Source: Luzula sylvatica
Taxonomy: Eukaryota > Streptophyta > Magnoliopsida > Poales > Juncaceae
Reading direction: 5' to 3'
NCBI GenBank assembly: GCA_946800325.1
Contig: OX326961.1
Location: 12,832,215 to 12,896,214, forward strand
Length of the DNA: 64,000 nucleotides
Positions 10,686 through 20,353 of this stretch are shown here, piece after piece. Made by a program: the position numbers and the translations under genes. Each line of letters starts with the position of its first letter. Positions within the stretch are counted from its first letter, which is position 1. Below the pieces are notes generated by a model. The model ran no database searches, was not told the origin of the DNA, and saw only the letters and a program-made list of their open reading frames with translations.

Positions 10686-12030
10686 GGGGTGTTTGGATGC
10701 ATGGAATTAGGGATGGAATTGAATCTTAAAATTCCAATCATGCAAATTTTTTGTTTGGCACAAAGAATTATGGAAAGAATTAGATGGTGGAGCATATCAT
10801 AATTCCATTTTTCTTGCAAATTGAAATTCCAATAAAAGTTGGAGTGTCAAAGTGGAGCATCTTCATCTAATTATTAAATTAATTTAATTAATATTATGAT
10901 AATTTTATAAGTATTAATCAATATAACTAATATTATATTATATTAATATATGGATAAATAATTATTTGATCATAATATAATTAATAATTAATAAATATAA
11001 TTAATATTATAATAAAATAATTATTTTAACTACAATATATATTAATAGATAAAATTTAAAATTTTAATAATATAGACGTACATTTAACATTTTTTTAATT
11101 ATTATTATAATATTATTATTAGGTAATTGCAAATATTATAGTAATTATATTAAAATATTAAAATAATAATTTTAATAATAAGATATATATTAATAGATAA
11201 AATTTAATATTATAATAATATAAAAGTAAATTTAATATTTTTTTTATTATTATAATATAATTATTAATATTATAGTAATTATATTAAAATAACATGCTAA
11301 TTATTTTAATTATAATATATATTAATAGATAAAATATAACATTATAATAATATAAAGTATATTTCTTTTATATTTAATATTATTATTATATAATTGCTAA
11401 TATTATAATAAATATATTAAAACAACAATATTACTTACATTATATATGATTAGATAAATTATAATATTATAATAATATAGAAGTACATTTAATATTTTCA
11501 AATTATTATTATACAATTTATAATATTATAGAACTTATATTGAAATAATAAAATAATTATTTTAATAATAATATATATTAATAGATATAATATAATAATA
11601 TAAAAGTACATTTAATATTTTATATTATTTTCTATATAATTCCTAATATTATAGTAATTATATTAAAATTATTAACTAAATTCCAGTATTTTCATAATTA
11701 CTTATAAAATATAACAATACAATAGAATTTTATATAATAATATTGTTATAATTTTATATTGAAATAATGTTATATTATAATAATATGTTTTTATCTAACT
11801 AATATTACAATAATATTATTATTCTTTATCAATTTTAATGAAATATTATTTCTACATTTTTAATAACAAAATTCCAAATTTTTGTGACCAACCAAACAAA
11901 GAATTATATTTTCCAGTATCTTATAATTCGGACATCCAAACAAACTGTGGAATTACTAATTCCAGAATTTTTTACTCCTCCACCTTATAATCCGATTCCA
12001 CTCTACTAATTCCGCTTGCCAAACGGCCCC
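10686..12030. mobile_element. Insertion 2: MITE-like DNA element with internal minisatellite
   Basis: 1345 bp inserted between ELL and TGK codons of the kinase. The ends are GGGGTGTTTGG and (inverted) GGGGCCGTTTGG, followed on both sides by GGAATTAG blocks, and subterminal GAATTCC-type words recur. Flanks read CTT at the left and TAACT at the right, compatible with a decayed TTA target duplication as in PIF/Harbinger elements. The centre is a tandem array (see 10990). No transposase. Confidence 0.78.
10990..11660. repeat. AT-rich tandem repeat, period about 130 bp
   Basis: The landmark ATATATTAATAGAT recurs near 11037, 11185, 11317, 11444 (variant) and 11574, spacings of 125-148 bp. Each unit also carries AAGTACATTTAATATTTT and ATTATAGTAATTATATTAAA. 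About five degenerate copies fill the centre of insertion 2. Confidence 0.8.
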
Positions 12031-12603
12031 TAACTGGAAAACTGCCGCTTGAGAAGCAAGAATTAATTTCGAAAGACTTGCCCGAATAGGTTTGGGAAGT
12101 CCGGGCAGAAGGTGAAGGGGCAGACGATGAGCGTTTATCAATGATTGACGATATAGCAGCGTCGTGCGTAAAATACGCGCCGGATAGTCGTCCGACTGCC
12201 TGGCAGGTTTTGAAAATGATTCAAGAAGTGAATGATGCCGAGGACGACGAGGATGAGGAGGAGGAGGGTAGTGGTTTGAGTAATAGTAATTCCTAAATTT
12301 GATACTTTTTTTACTATTTTAAATTGAAAAAAATGAGTAATTTTTTCATGGACCACAAAATTGAGAATTTCTTCCATCCACCAGAAGTTCCTCCACCGTC
12401 TATTCTTTTTGATTTTGTGGTTCATATTCATTGGAGGTATCCGGATAAAACAATCAGTGGGTAAAAAAACTTATTCAGCAAGTTACCAAATATCAGTTCA
12501 AGGGTAATAAAGTCATTTTGTAAGTAGGTCAAAATAAGTTTTCTCTCCTACCAACACATCACCACATGCACATCCTCGAGAATAACAACAGTAAGAAAAA
12601 GGA

Positions 12604-12850
12604 AAATGTTGTACATACACAACTCCCCTCTCCCCCATGCCTTGATGACGTGGATAGCGATTAACACCTCAAGAATTAACACACAACAAATACATGATTT
12701 AACATCTTAATTTGCGTTTTTATTATCTTATGTTATGATTAAACACCCAAATAAGATGTTAAATCATAAATTTGTGTGTTAATTCTTGAGGTGTTAAGCG
12801 GTATCCATGTCATCAAGGATGTTGGTGTAGATTGGGAGGATGTACATCAC
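12604..12850. mobile_element. Hairpin MITE
   Basis: Arms 12604-12720 and 12736-12850 are inverted repeats, including TTAACACCTCAAGAATTAAC with its exact complement and ATGATTTAACATCTTA / TAAGATGTTAAATCAT. Ends resemble each other (GTTGTACATACAC / GTGATGTACATC). About 247 bp, no coding capacity. The superfamily and target duplication are unresolved. Confidence 0.8.
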
Positions 12851-14403
12851 TAGATATACCTCCCCAACTGATTTCCTTCATCTTTGAAAATGTATTTTCA
12901 TCTTTAGTTTACTCAAGCAAGAAAGATACGAGTTACTTTAAACCGTGACCTGATTACTATTTTTAATTTTTGACGATCAGAGAGAGAGTGAGAGAGAGAG
13001 ACGGTGTATCTCAAGAAAACAGAGAGGGTCGAGGAAGAGATTTAGAAAAAAGAAATTAATACCCACTTGTATTGGGGACAATTCAAATGCAACTCTATCA
13101 CCGTTCCTAAATTCGGAGTGGTGATTATTGTTGGTGATTTTTTAAATTTTAGAAAGATATGTATTTTGTAATAGTTTTGGGAGATTTCAATTTAATGTGT
13201 AAGATTAATTGGAATCTTTTTTATCTACTAATGATCATTACTGTAATTGGGATCTTTTTTATCTACTAATGATCATTGGTGTTTTATAGAATTGAAAGGT
13301 TAAATCATTTTTATTGCTGTAACTTGTAGGTTCTTGTTTTTTTATAATTGAATGGTTAATTTTTCAATAATATTATAATTGTTGGGATTATGCGGAACAA
13401 CAAAAATAGTTGGATATGATCATTTTAGTTTTGCGTTAATTAGGGTATTGCATTAAAATAATATATTAATATCAAAATATTTTATTAGCACTTAATAATA
13501 CTATATTTGGACTGAAAACAACTTAAATTGATACATTTAAAGTGAAAACAGTATATTGCTATCGAAAATAGAATATGAGCATTAAAATTAGTATATTAAC
13601 AAATGAATATTATACTGCTACTAAAATGCATATCAACACTAAATATATAGTTTCAGCATTAAAAATACAATTTCAGCACTAAAAGCATTAGAAATTCAAT
13701 TTCAGTATATTAACAATACAATTAGTGTACACGCATAAACCACTGACAGCATTAAAAATATAATATAACATTTTCATTGATAATACATAATTTCAGCACT
13801 AATAAGCTATTTTGGATATTAATATATTATTTCTCCTCAATACATTGTTTTCAATGTTCATATATCATTTCAAGTGCAAAGATAAGTTTTAATATTACAA
13901 TAGCATTTTCGGTTTAATATAGTTTTAGGAGTAATAATACATATATTAGTATCATTGTTAAATAATATCCGAAGTATAATAAACAATATATTATTTTTTC
14001 TTAATATTTAATGCAATATCAAATATAAAAATAATAAATCATACAATATATGGTCACAAAACACGTCCTTAATTGTATAGCACTAATAAAAACGTCATCG
14101 ATTAAAAATTCAGTGAAATTTGTAAAACAATATCAGACTTGAGAGTGAACTCTTCAGGTTATATAGCCCATGAATAAGTTACTCCCCTACCGACAATTAC
14201 ACTGATTTCCTTTTCTCAAGGAGACTGTTTACCAATCGAAGATAACTTGTCGAAGAAATATAATCTCATATACCGAGAGATTCAATGATTGGTTTTTTGC
14301 TTCGTGTGACTGTTTACCAATCGAAGATAACTTGATCTAATTTAAAAATAATATCAAAATACAATTCAACAAAAATATAAAAAAATTATTTAATATCATA
14401 TGA
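12851..14403. other. AT-rich intergenic DNA with small duplications
   Basis: No gene recognised. A GA-rich patch lies at 12980-13003. A 32-bp block is duplicated in tandem (13208-13239 and 13246-13277). A 27-bp block (GACTGTTTACCAATCGAAGA...) recurs at 14223-14249 and 14308-14334. From about 13440 to 14060 the DNA is built of loosely repeated CAGCATTAAAAATACAATTT-like words. Confidence 0.6.
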
Positions 14404-14408
14404 TTTAG

Positions 14409-15920
14409 TGATAGCGGACTTTTTGCACGTCTAAAACGCGTATCGTTGTTTTAAAGTCCCGTAATATCAAACAAGTGAATTATATGGTTGTATAGCAGAA
14501 AATAATAGATTCGTTCCACAGGGAGCTATTGCGTCAAAATAGGATTAAACTTCAGATCTTTAAAATAATTATTTCGAAGATTCCAAAATTAATGAAAATT
14601 TGTGTAGAGGTAGTTCTGAATATTATCAAATGTATCCTAAAATTTCAAACAATTTGGACAACGGAATAAAAAGTTATTAACGAATTACAATCAGGTCTCT
14701 GAAAAACAGTCCCCTGGAAACAGCAGGTTTTCAGTTTAAGTGACAGTTTTCAAAAAATCATATCAATTCGAATATTTCATGAAATTCTACAATTCAAAAA
14801 GTTCCCGAAACTAGAAATCCAGATCTACGCAGAACAAAAAGAGAACAAAAATATCACACAAAGAGAGACAAAGATTGAATGCAAGAAACAAGATTTAGAA
14901 CAAAGATTTAATTCACACAAGATTCTTTACACAACTTGAAACTTCAATCACCATACAAGAAATTCAAGACATGAAAAGAAAACACCTAGAATGAGAGGTG
15001 AGCTTCGTCGTGTCAAGAAGAGCTTCGTTCCAGTCTAGTGCAATCAATCGAGGCTTGAGTCGCTAGGAAGCTAGGACAACCCAAGGGTTTCTTGTTCGAA
15101 GAAAAGTCGACTCTCCCGGATGAAGAAAGCTTCGAGTCCGTTTTGAGTGAAGAAAGAACACGATTAAATCGAGGAAGGAGAGGTTACCGAATGAAGAAAG
15201 CTTCGAGTTCGGTAATGGAGAAAGCTCCACTCGCAATCCCGATGAAAACCGGATGAAGGAAGCTTCGAGTCCGATTGTATTCCTAGACTTTTCTTTGATC
15301 GGAACGATTCACCGGATGAAGAAAGCTTCGAGTCCGGCAAACAATCACTTGAGAATTCGATTTAGTTCTTGAATGGTTCTTGAGCGGTTCTTGAAAGTTC
15401 TTGGAAGTGCTTAGAGAGAATGGGAGAGAGAGAGAGAGAGAGAGAAAGTGGGGGGGAAGAAGTGCTCCAAGGAGCGTAACTCTGCCCATAGGCCTTGGGG
15501 TCTTATTTATAGTGTCATTGGGGCTTTCCCATTGGCCGAGAGATGGGTGAGAGGATTGAGGGTAGTTGGGGGTGGTAGGTGAGGTAGGTGGGGCTGTAGA
15601 GTGGCAATTGTGTGAGTGGTTTTCGAGTAGAGTTTGGTGCAATCTCTTATGTTGATGATTATTTGCCTTCTCCTTCACACGTGTACCGAATTGGTCGGTA
15701 TGATATATCGATTTTAACGGCGCGAGGAGACGAAGGCAACTACTCTCTTGGATTGCCGAGAATTTCCACCTAAAACCTGTAATTAAGCAATAAAACACAC
15801 TTAGTGAAGAAATATTCTTGTTATCTCAAATATGAACAATTGTATATATAAAGTTGTGATTCAAAAGGGCTAAAATCCCCAAATTAGATATCAAAAAGGT
15901 GATTTATTTTCCTCTTATCA
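14409..15920 (-). repeat. Element D 3' LTR
   Basis: 1512 bp. Compared with 18827-20348 I find one substitution (GGAACG at 15299 against GGGACG) and a GA tract shorter by 10 bp. A TATA box (TATAAATAA, minus) lies at 15503-15511. Four copies of a GATGAAGAAAGCTTCGAGT-like word lie between 15110 and 15340. Confidence 0.95.
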
Positions 15921-15955
15921 AATACCCCCATACTTAAACTCTTGATCGTCCTCGA
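15921..15955 (-). promoter_or_regulatory. Element D 3' polypurine tract
   Basis: On the minus strand this reads GAGGACGATCAAGAG then AAGTATGGGGGTATT directly before the LTR. It is the plus-strand primer for reverse transcription. Confidence 0.85.
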
Positions 15956-16486
15956 TCATGATGAGCATAAAAATCAAGCACAAAGAAAAATGCATGTATA
16001 GGTTTTATTGAAATTATATTCATCGATCTCAAAACTCAATTCTCACGAGATAATTGTTTACCCTTATCATAATCACTAATATTGAAAGAGATAAGTTTGA
16101 GTTATATTAGAATCTATTTTCAATGAATTGCACCAATTCGAAGAGTTTATTAGAGCAAATGATCTCAACCGAAAAAGATGATTAAACACCATCATTCAAT
16201 TCTTTTCACTCCACAATTCACAAGGATTATCATGAAAAAGCATTAATGAAAACCAATTTTTCCATTTTGCAAAAATCATTTCTTAAATGTAATTTGTCAC
16301 TTTTAAACCGTTCGGTACGTTAGTACTTGGTTCATCTTCGATTTCTACTAAATTTTCCCAACTTGCGCTCGATTTTTGAACTCCTTTTCTTTCTTTTTTA
16401 TTCTTTTTATTCTTCTTCTTTTATTCTTTTTATTTTTTTTCTTTTGTTCGTTATTGCTTTCGATGGTCCCCATGCGTGTCCTTTGG

Positions 16487-16770
16487 GATAACAAGTGGTC
16501 ATGACTCACACCACTCATTACTTAGTAAAACCCCATGGATCCGTGCAATCTTTAGCCAACAAGTGGTCATGACTCACACCACTCATTACTTAATCAATCG
16601 CACGGACTCGACAATCGAAAGCGCTTCAATCCGTGATTGTAGAAAACTTTTTCGCATCGACTCTTGATCATGACTCACACCAAGAACCGGCTACTTTGGT
16701 TTACTACGACTCATGCACCCCTTTAGCCAACAAGTGGTCATGACTCACACCACTCATTACTTAATCAAGG
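16487..16770. repeat. Tandem motif in the non-coding interior of element D
   Basis: The word AAGTGGTCATGACTCACACC followed by ACTCATTACTTA occurs at about 16493, 16560 and 16731, with a shorter relative (ATCATGACTCACACCAAG) near 16667. Spacing is irregular (67 and about 171 bp). Confidence 0.88.
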
Positions 16771-17334
16771 TGCATGAGCTCATCGAATCAAGCTTTGAGC
16801 GCAAATTGGTTCCCGTTAGTGTAATTTCGCATCCCCATGAACGGTCGGGCCCTTTAAGTGCAAATGGTCAAATTTTAGATTCAAGCAAAACTTACTAAAT
16901 TGGTTCAAACAAAACTTTTTAAAAATTCCAAGTTCAAAATGGGTTTATTTATTGAAAATGGTGTGTCATGTAAATCAAGGATTGATCAATTTGTCAAAAA
17001 CTCATGAATTTAGTGAATTCATTGATTAGGGTTTGAATCCCCAAAAGAATCTCTTCAAGATCTCAATCAACTCCTTCAAATATTTGTGAAAATTTGTTTT
17101 AAAAATCGATGATTTATTCAATGAGGTGGAGAAAAACCATTTTTTTTTAACAAGTATTTTAAGTGCTTAAAAATCGAGGACGATCACGAAAAATTGATTT
17201 AAAATATGATATATACATTGGTGGTAGAATTTTTTAATTTTTAAAATTTTTTAAAATTTTCAATTTTCATAAAAGCAAAATAAAAGCATAAAAGAAAAAT
17301 AAAAGCGAATATATACAAAGGAAATCCAAATATT

Positions 17335-17372
17335 ATCCCCCCCACACTTATTTCCAAGCTTGTCCTCAAGCG
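17335..17372 (-). promoter_or_regulatory. Second polypurine module of element D
   Basis: On the minus strand GAGGACAAGCTTGG then AAGTGTGGGGGGGATAATA. It has the same architecture as the 3' tract at 15921 and lies about 1.4 kb upstream of it in the element, behind the ORF and the hairpin-forming TTGGGAGGCAACCCA (17448-17462). I recall this arrangement from Athila/Tat elements. Confidence 0.7.
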
Positions 17373-17503
17373 AAAAGATACGAAAAAAAAATGTCGACTA
17401 AAATAGAAAAAAGATGGATAGATAAAACCTGAATTTTTTTGGTGCGTGGGTTGCCTCCCAACTAGCGCCCTTTCTTTTACGTCTTTGGGCTAGACACCCA
17501 AAG

Positions 17504-18670
17504 TTAACCTATTTCGAGATTATATGAGGCGCTTATGCTTTTAGCGGCTTTACGACCGCCTTTGAGCAGTCTCATTAAGAGATTGGAGACTTGAGAAATT
17601 GCCATGTGTATTTTTCGTTTAGCGTAAGTTGAACTTGGCGTGAAGAGTTTCTTTATTTCATCTTGGATTTTTCCAAGCGTTTCTTCTAAAGGCCTTTGTT
17701 GGAGAGGAGTTGTGAGAGGCGTGAGTGTCTCGAATGTATTTGACTTCCTTGATAAATCTACACAAGGTGAATTTCTATCATGAGAAGCATCATAGTTCTT
17801 AAATGAATTAAAATTGATGATATATGGAAAGAATTCACCTTGGAGAATGGTAGATTTTTCTTCTTGCTCGTTTGATAATTGCTCGTTTTCATCGATTGGA
17901 GTGAGCTGAACCGTCTTTTGGAGAGTCGAATCCAATGACACATTTTCTTCTTCAATGGTCATTCTCGTTCCAACGCTTTCATCGAATCCCCCCATACTTG
18001 AACTCTCGTCACCTTCAATCTCCACAATCTCCTCGTTTGAATATTCTAACTCGAGACAAATCACTCTTTGATCTAGATCATTTACGATGGATTGAATATT
18101 TCCGAGTCGTCGAGAGGTGGTTTTAATCTCATGCGAGATGTCACTTATCTCTTGTTTGATTTCTTGTTTGATTTCTTCAAAATCTTGTTTCATTTCTTCA
18201 TAAACTTGTTCTTGCTTTTGTTTAAGAGATACCATCATCGCCATCATTTTCTCCATCATTCTTTTTAATTCTTGGTCTTGATCTTCGTTTTGGGATTGAA
18301 ATTGTGGATCTTGGTAATCAAATTCATGTTGAGATTCGAGTTCGTTTTGAGAAGGTTCGTATATGGGGTTTGAGTAATTATTGGTGGTTTCGGTATAGGA
18401 TTGTGTCTCATAACCCCATGGGGATTCGTTTTCGTATTCGTGAGCTTCGTAGATGGGATTTTGATAAAGGGTCTCGGTGTGTGATTCTTCGTATTGATTT
18501 GAGGTGGAACATGAGAGCAAACCGAGCCTTCGTTCTTCTTTTCTTTCTTCCCATTCGTCGATGTCTTGATTGATCATTTCTTTAAGCGTCATGTGTTTTG
18601 GATATCTTCTTGGAATTCTTTCTTGAGTTAGCAATTCTCCAAACGTTCTTGGTCCTTCTTGATGATCCAT
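17504..18670 (-). CDS. Element D ORF: coiled-coil protein in gag position
   Basis: 388 residues, ATG at 18668-18670, the first ATG after the primer binding site (about 150 bp downstream of the LTR). The N-terminus is basic/acidic mixed (about 1-50), followed by a Tyr/Glu/Asn-rich stretch with repeated NPIYE words (about 70-130). A strong coiled coil follows (about 133-205; KQKQEQVYEEMKQDFEEIKQ, then EIKQEISDISHEIK), then an acidic region and a basic C-terminus (LLKGGRKAAKS). There is no CCHC knuckle, protease or polymerase motif. The frame is intact, which fits the young LTRs. I do not recognise a characterised family. By position it could be a particle or RNA-binding protein of the element. 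Confidence 0.7.
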   Translation of the reverse strand: MDHQEGPRTFGELLTQERIPRRYPKHMTLKEMINQDIDEWEERKEERRLGLLSCSTSNQYEESHTETLYQNPIYEAHEYENESPWGYETQSYTETTNNYSNPIYEPSQNELESQHEFDYQDPQFQSQNEDQDQELKRMMEKMMAMMVSLKQKQEQVYEEMKQDFEEIKQEIKQEISDISHEIKTTSRRLGNIQSIVNDLDQRVICLELEYSNEEIVEIEGDESSSMGGFDESVGTRMTIEEENVSLDSTLQKTVQLTPIDENEQLSNEQEEKSTILQGEFFPYIINFNSFKNYDASHDRNSPCVDLSRKSNTFETLTPLTTPLQQRPLEETLGKIQDEIKKLFTPSSTYAKRKIHMAISQVSNLLMRLLKGGRKAAKSISASYNLEIG

Positions 18671-18803
18671 CTTGCTCTACTCCGTTTATCTCGCAAGAAT
18701 AGAAAAATTTCGAAATTAGTGAAATATCAAGTTCAAACTTATCAATTCTATTAAAAATATCACTCAAGATTGCAAGTTCAATTCATAATTTGACTTAAAC
18801 ATT

Positions 18804-18826
18804 ACTCCCCGGCAGCGGCGCCATTT
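18804..18826 (-). promoter_or_regulatory. Element D primer binding site
   Basis: Minus strand TGGCGCCGCTGCCGGGGAG starts 3 bp inside the 5' LTR. It is complementary to the CCA end of plant tRNA-Asp as I recall it. Confidence 0.85.
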
Positions 18827-19839
18827 TGATAGCGGACTTTTTGCACGTCTAAAACGCGTATCGTTGTTTTAAAGTCCCGTAATATCAAACAAGTGAATTA
18901 TATGGTTGTATAGCAGAAAATAATAGATTCGTTCCACAGGGAGCTATTGCGTCAAAATAGGATTAAACTTCAGATCTTTAAAATAATTATTTCGAAGATT
19001 CCAAAATTAATGAAAATTTGTGTAGAGGTAGTTCTGAATATTATCAAATGTATCCTAAAATTTCAAACAATTTGGACAACGGAATAAAAAGTTATTAACG
19101 AATTACAATCAGGTCTCTGAAAAACAGTCCCCTGGAAACAGCAGGTTTTCAGTTTAAGTGACAGTTTTCAAAAAATCATATCAATTCGAATATTTCATGA
19201 AATTCTACAATTCAAAAAGTTCCCGAAACTAGAAATCCAGATCTACGCAGAACAAAAAGAGAACAAAAATATCACACAAAGAGAGACAAAGATTGAATGC
19301 AAGAAACAAGATTTAGAACAAAGATTTAATTCACACAAGATTCTTTACACAACTTGAAACTTCAATCACCATACAAGAAATTCAAGACATGAAAAGAAAA
19401 CACCTAGAATGAGAGGTGAGCTTCGTCGTGTCAAGAAGAGCTTCGTTCCAGTCTAGTGCAATCAATCGAGGCTTGAGTCGCTAGGAAGCTAGGACAACCC
19501 AAGGGTTTCTTGTTCGAAGAAAAGTCGACTCTCCCGGATGAAGAAAGCTTCGAGTCCGTTTTGAGTGAAGAAAGAACACGATTAAATCGAGGAAGGAGAG
19601 GTTACCGAATGAAGAAAGCTTCGAGTTCGGTAATGGAGAAAGCTCCACTCGCAATCCCGATGAAAACCGGATGAAGGAAGCTTCGAGTCCGATTGTATTC
19701 CTAGACTTTTCTTTGATCGGGACGATTCACCGGATGAAGAAAGCTTCGAGTCCGGCAAACAATCACTTGAGAATTCGATTTAGTTCTTGAATGGTTCTTG
19801 AGCGGTTCTTGAAAGTTCTTGGAAGTGCTTAGAGAGAAT

Positions 19840-19876
<37 letters not shown>

Positions 19877-20348
19877 TGGGGGGGAAGAAGTGCTCCAAGG
19901 AGCGTAACTCTGCCCATAGGCCTTGGGGTCTTATTTATAGTGTCATTGGGGCTTTCCCATTGGCCGAGAGATGGGTGAGAGGATTGAGGGTAGTTGGGGG
20001 TGGTAGGTGAGGTAGGTGGGGCTGTAGAGTGGCAATTGTGTGAGTGGTTTTCGAGTAGAGTTTGGTGCAATCTCTTATGTTGATGATTATTTGCCTTCTC
20101 CTTCACACGTGTACCGAATTGGTCGGTATGATATATCGATTTTAACGGCGCGAGGAGACGAAGGCAACTACTCTCTTGGATTGCCGAGAATTTCCACCTA
20201 AAACCTGTAATTAAGCAATAAAACACACTTAGTGAAGAAATATTCTTGTTATCTCAAATATGAACAATTGTATATATAAAGTTGTGATTCAAAAGGGCTA
20301 AAATCCCCAAATTAGATATCAAAAAGGTGATTTATTTTCCTCTTATCA
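18827..20348 (-). repeat. Element D 5' LTR
   Basis: 1522 bp. Promoter LTR of the element, with TATA box TATAAATAA (minus) at 19931-19939. The GA tract at 19840-19874 is 10 bp longer than in the other LTR. Confidence 0.95.
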
Positions 20349-20353
20349 TTTAG

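Larger units (their letters stand above)
9448..12296 (+). pseudogene. LRR receptor-like pseudokinase gene fragment, disrupted
   Basis: Resembles the plant LRR-III type probable inactive receptor kinases (At5g67200-like, from memory of the family). The relic covers an acidic juxtamembrane piece (about 9448-9550), the [20 protein letters not shown] motif, the ATP-site Lys (VVCVKRL), [35 protein letters not shown] in place of HRD, and TDNCLS in place of DFG. Parts in order: exon 9448-9888, a 71-bp GT-AG intron 9889-9959, exon 9960-10244, then 10641-10685 (SDICAFGVLLLELL) and 12032-12296 (RPTAWQVLKMIQ, acidic tail, TAA at 12294). Two insertions split it. An extra T near 9556 shifts the frame, and a TAG replaces Trp in LPE-stop-VWEV. 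The LRR and membrane parts are not found. Confidence 0.9.
14409..20348 (-). mobile_element. Young LARD-type LTR retrotransposon (element D)
   Basis: 5940 bp bounded by TTTAG target duplications at 14404-14408 and 20349-20353. The LTRs (14409-15920 and 18827-20348) begin TGATAGCGG and end CTTATCA. The minus-strand orientation follows from the primer binding site next to the right LTR (TGGCGCCGCTGCCGGGG, complementary to a tRNA-Asp-like end) and the polypurine tract next to the left LTR. The 2.9-kb interior has one gag-position ORF and no protease, RT, RNase H or integrase, so it must depend on a relative. The PPT and GGGAGGCAACCCA modules point to the Athila/Tat side of Ty3-type elements. Confidence 0.95.

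Noticed and set aside
15283..15798. 171-residue minus-strand frame in the element D LTR (and its twin at 19780-20226)
   Set aside because: Lies wholly in LTR and GA repeat; the GA length change between LTRs alters the protein, so it is unlikely to be translated.
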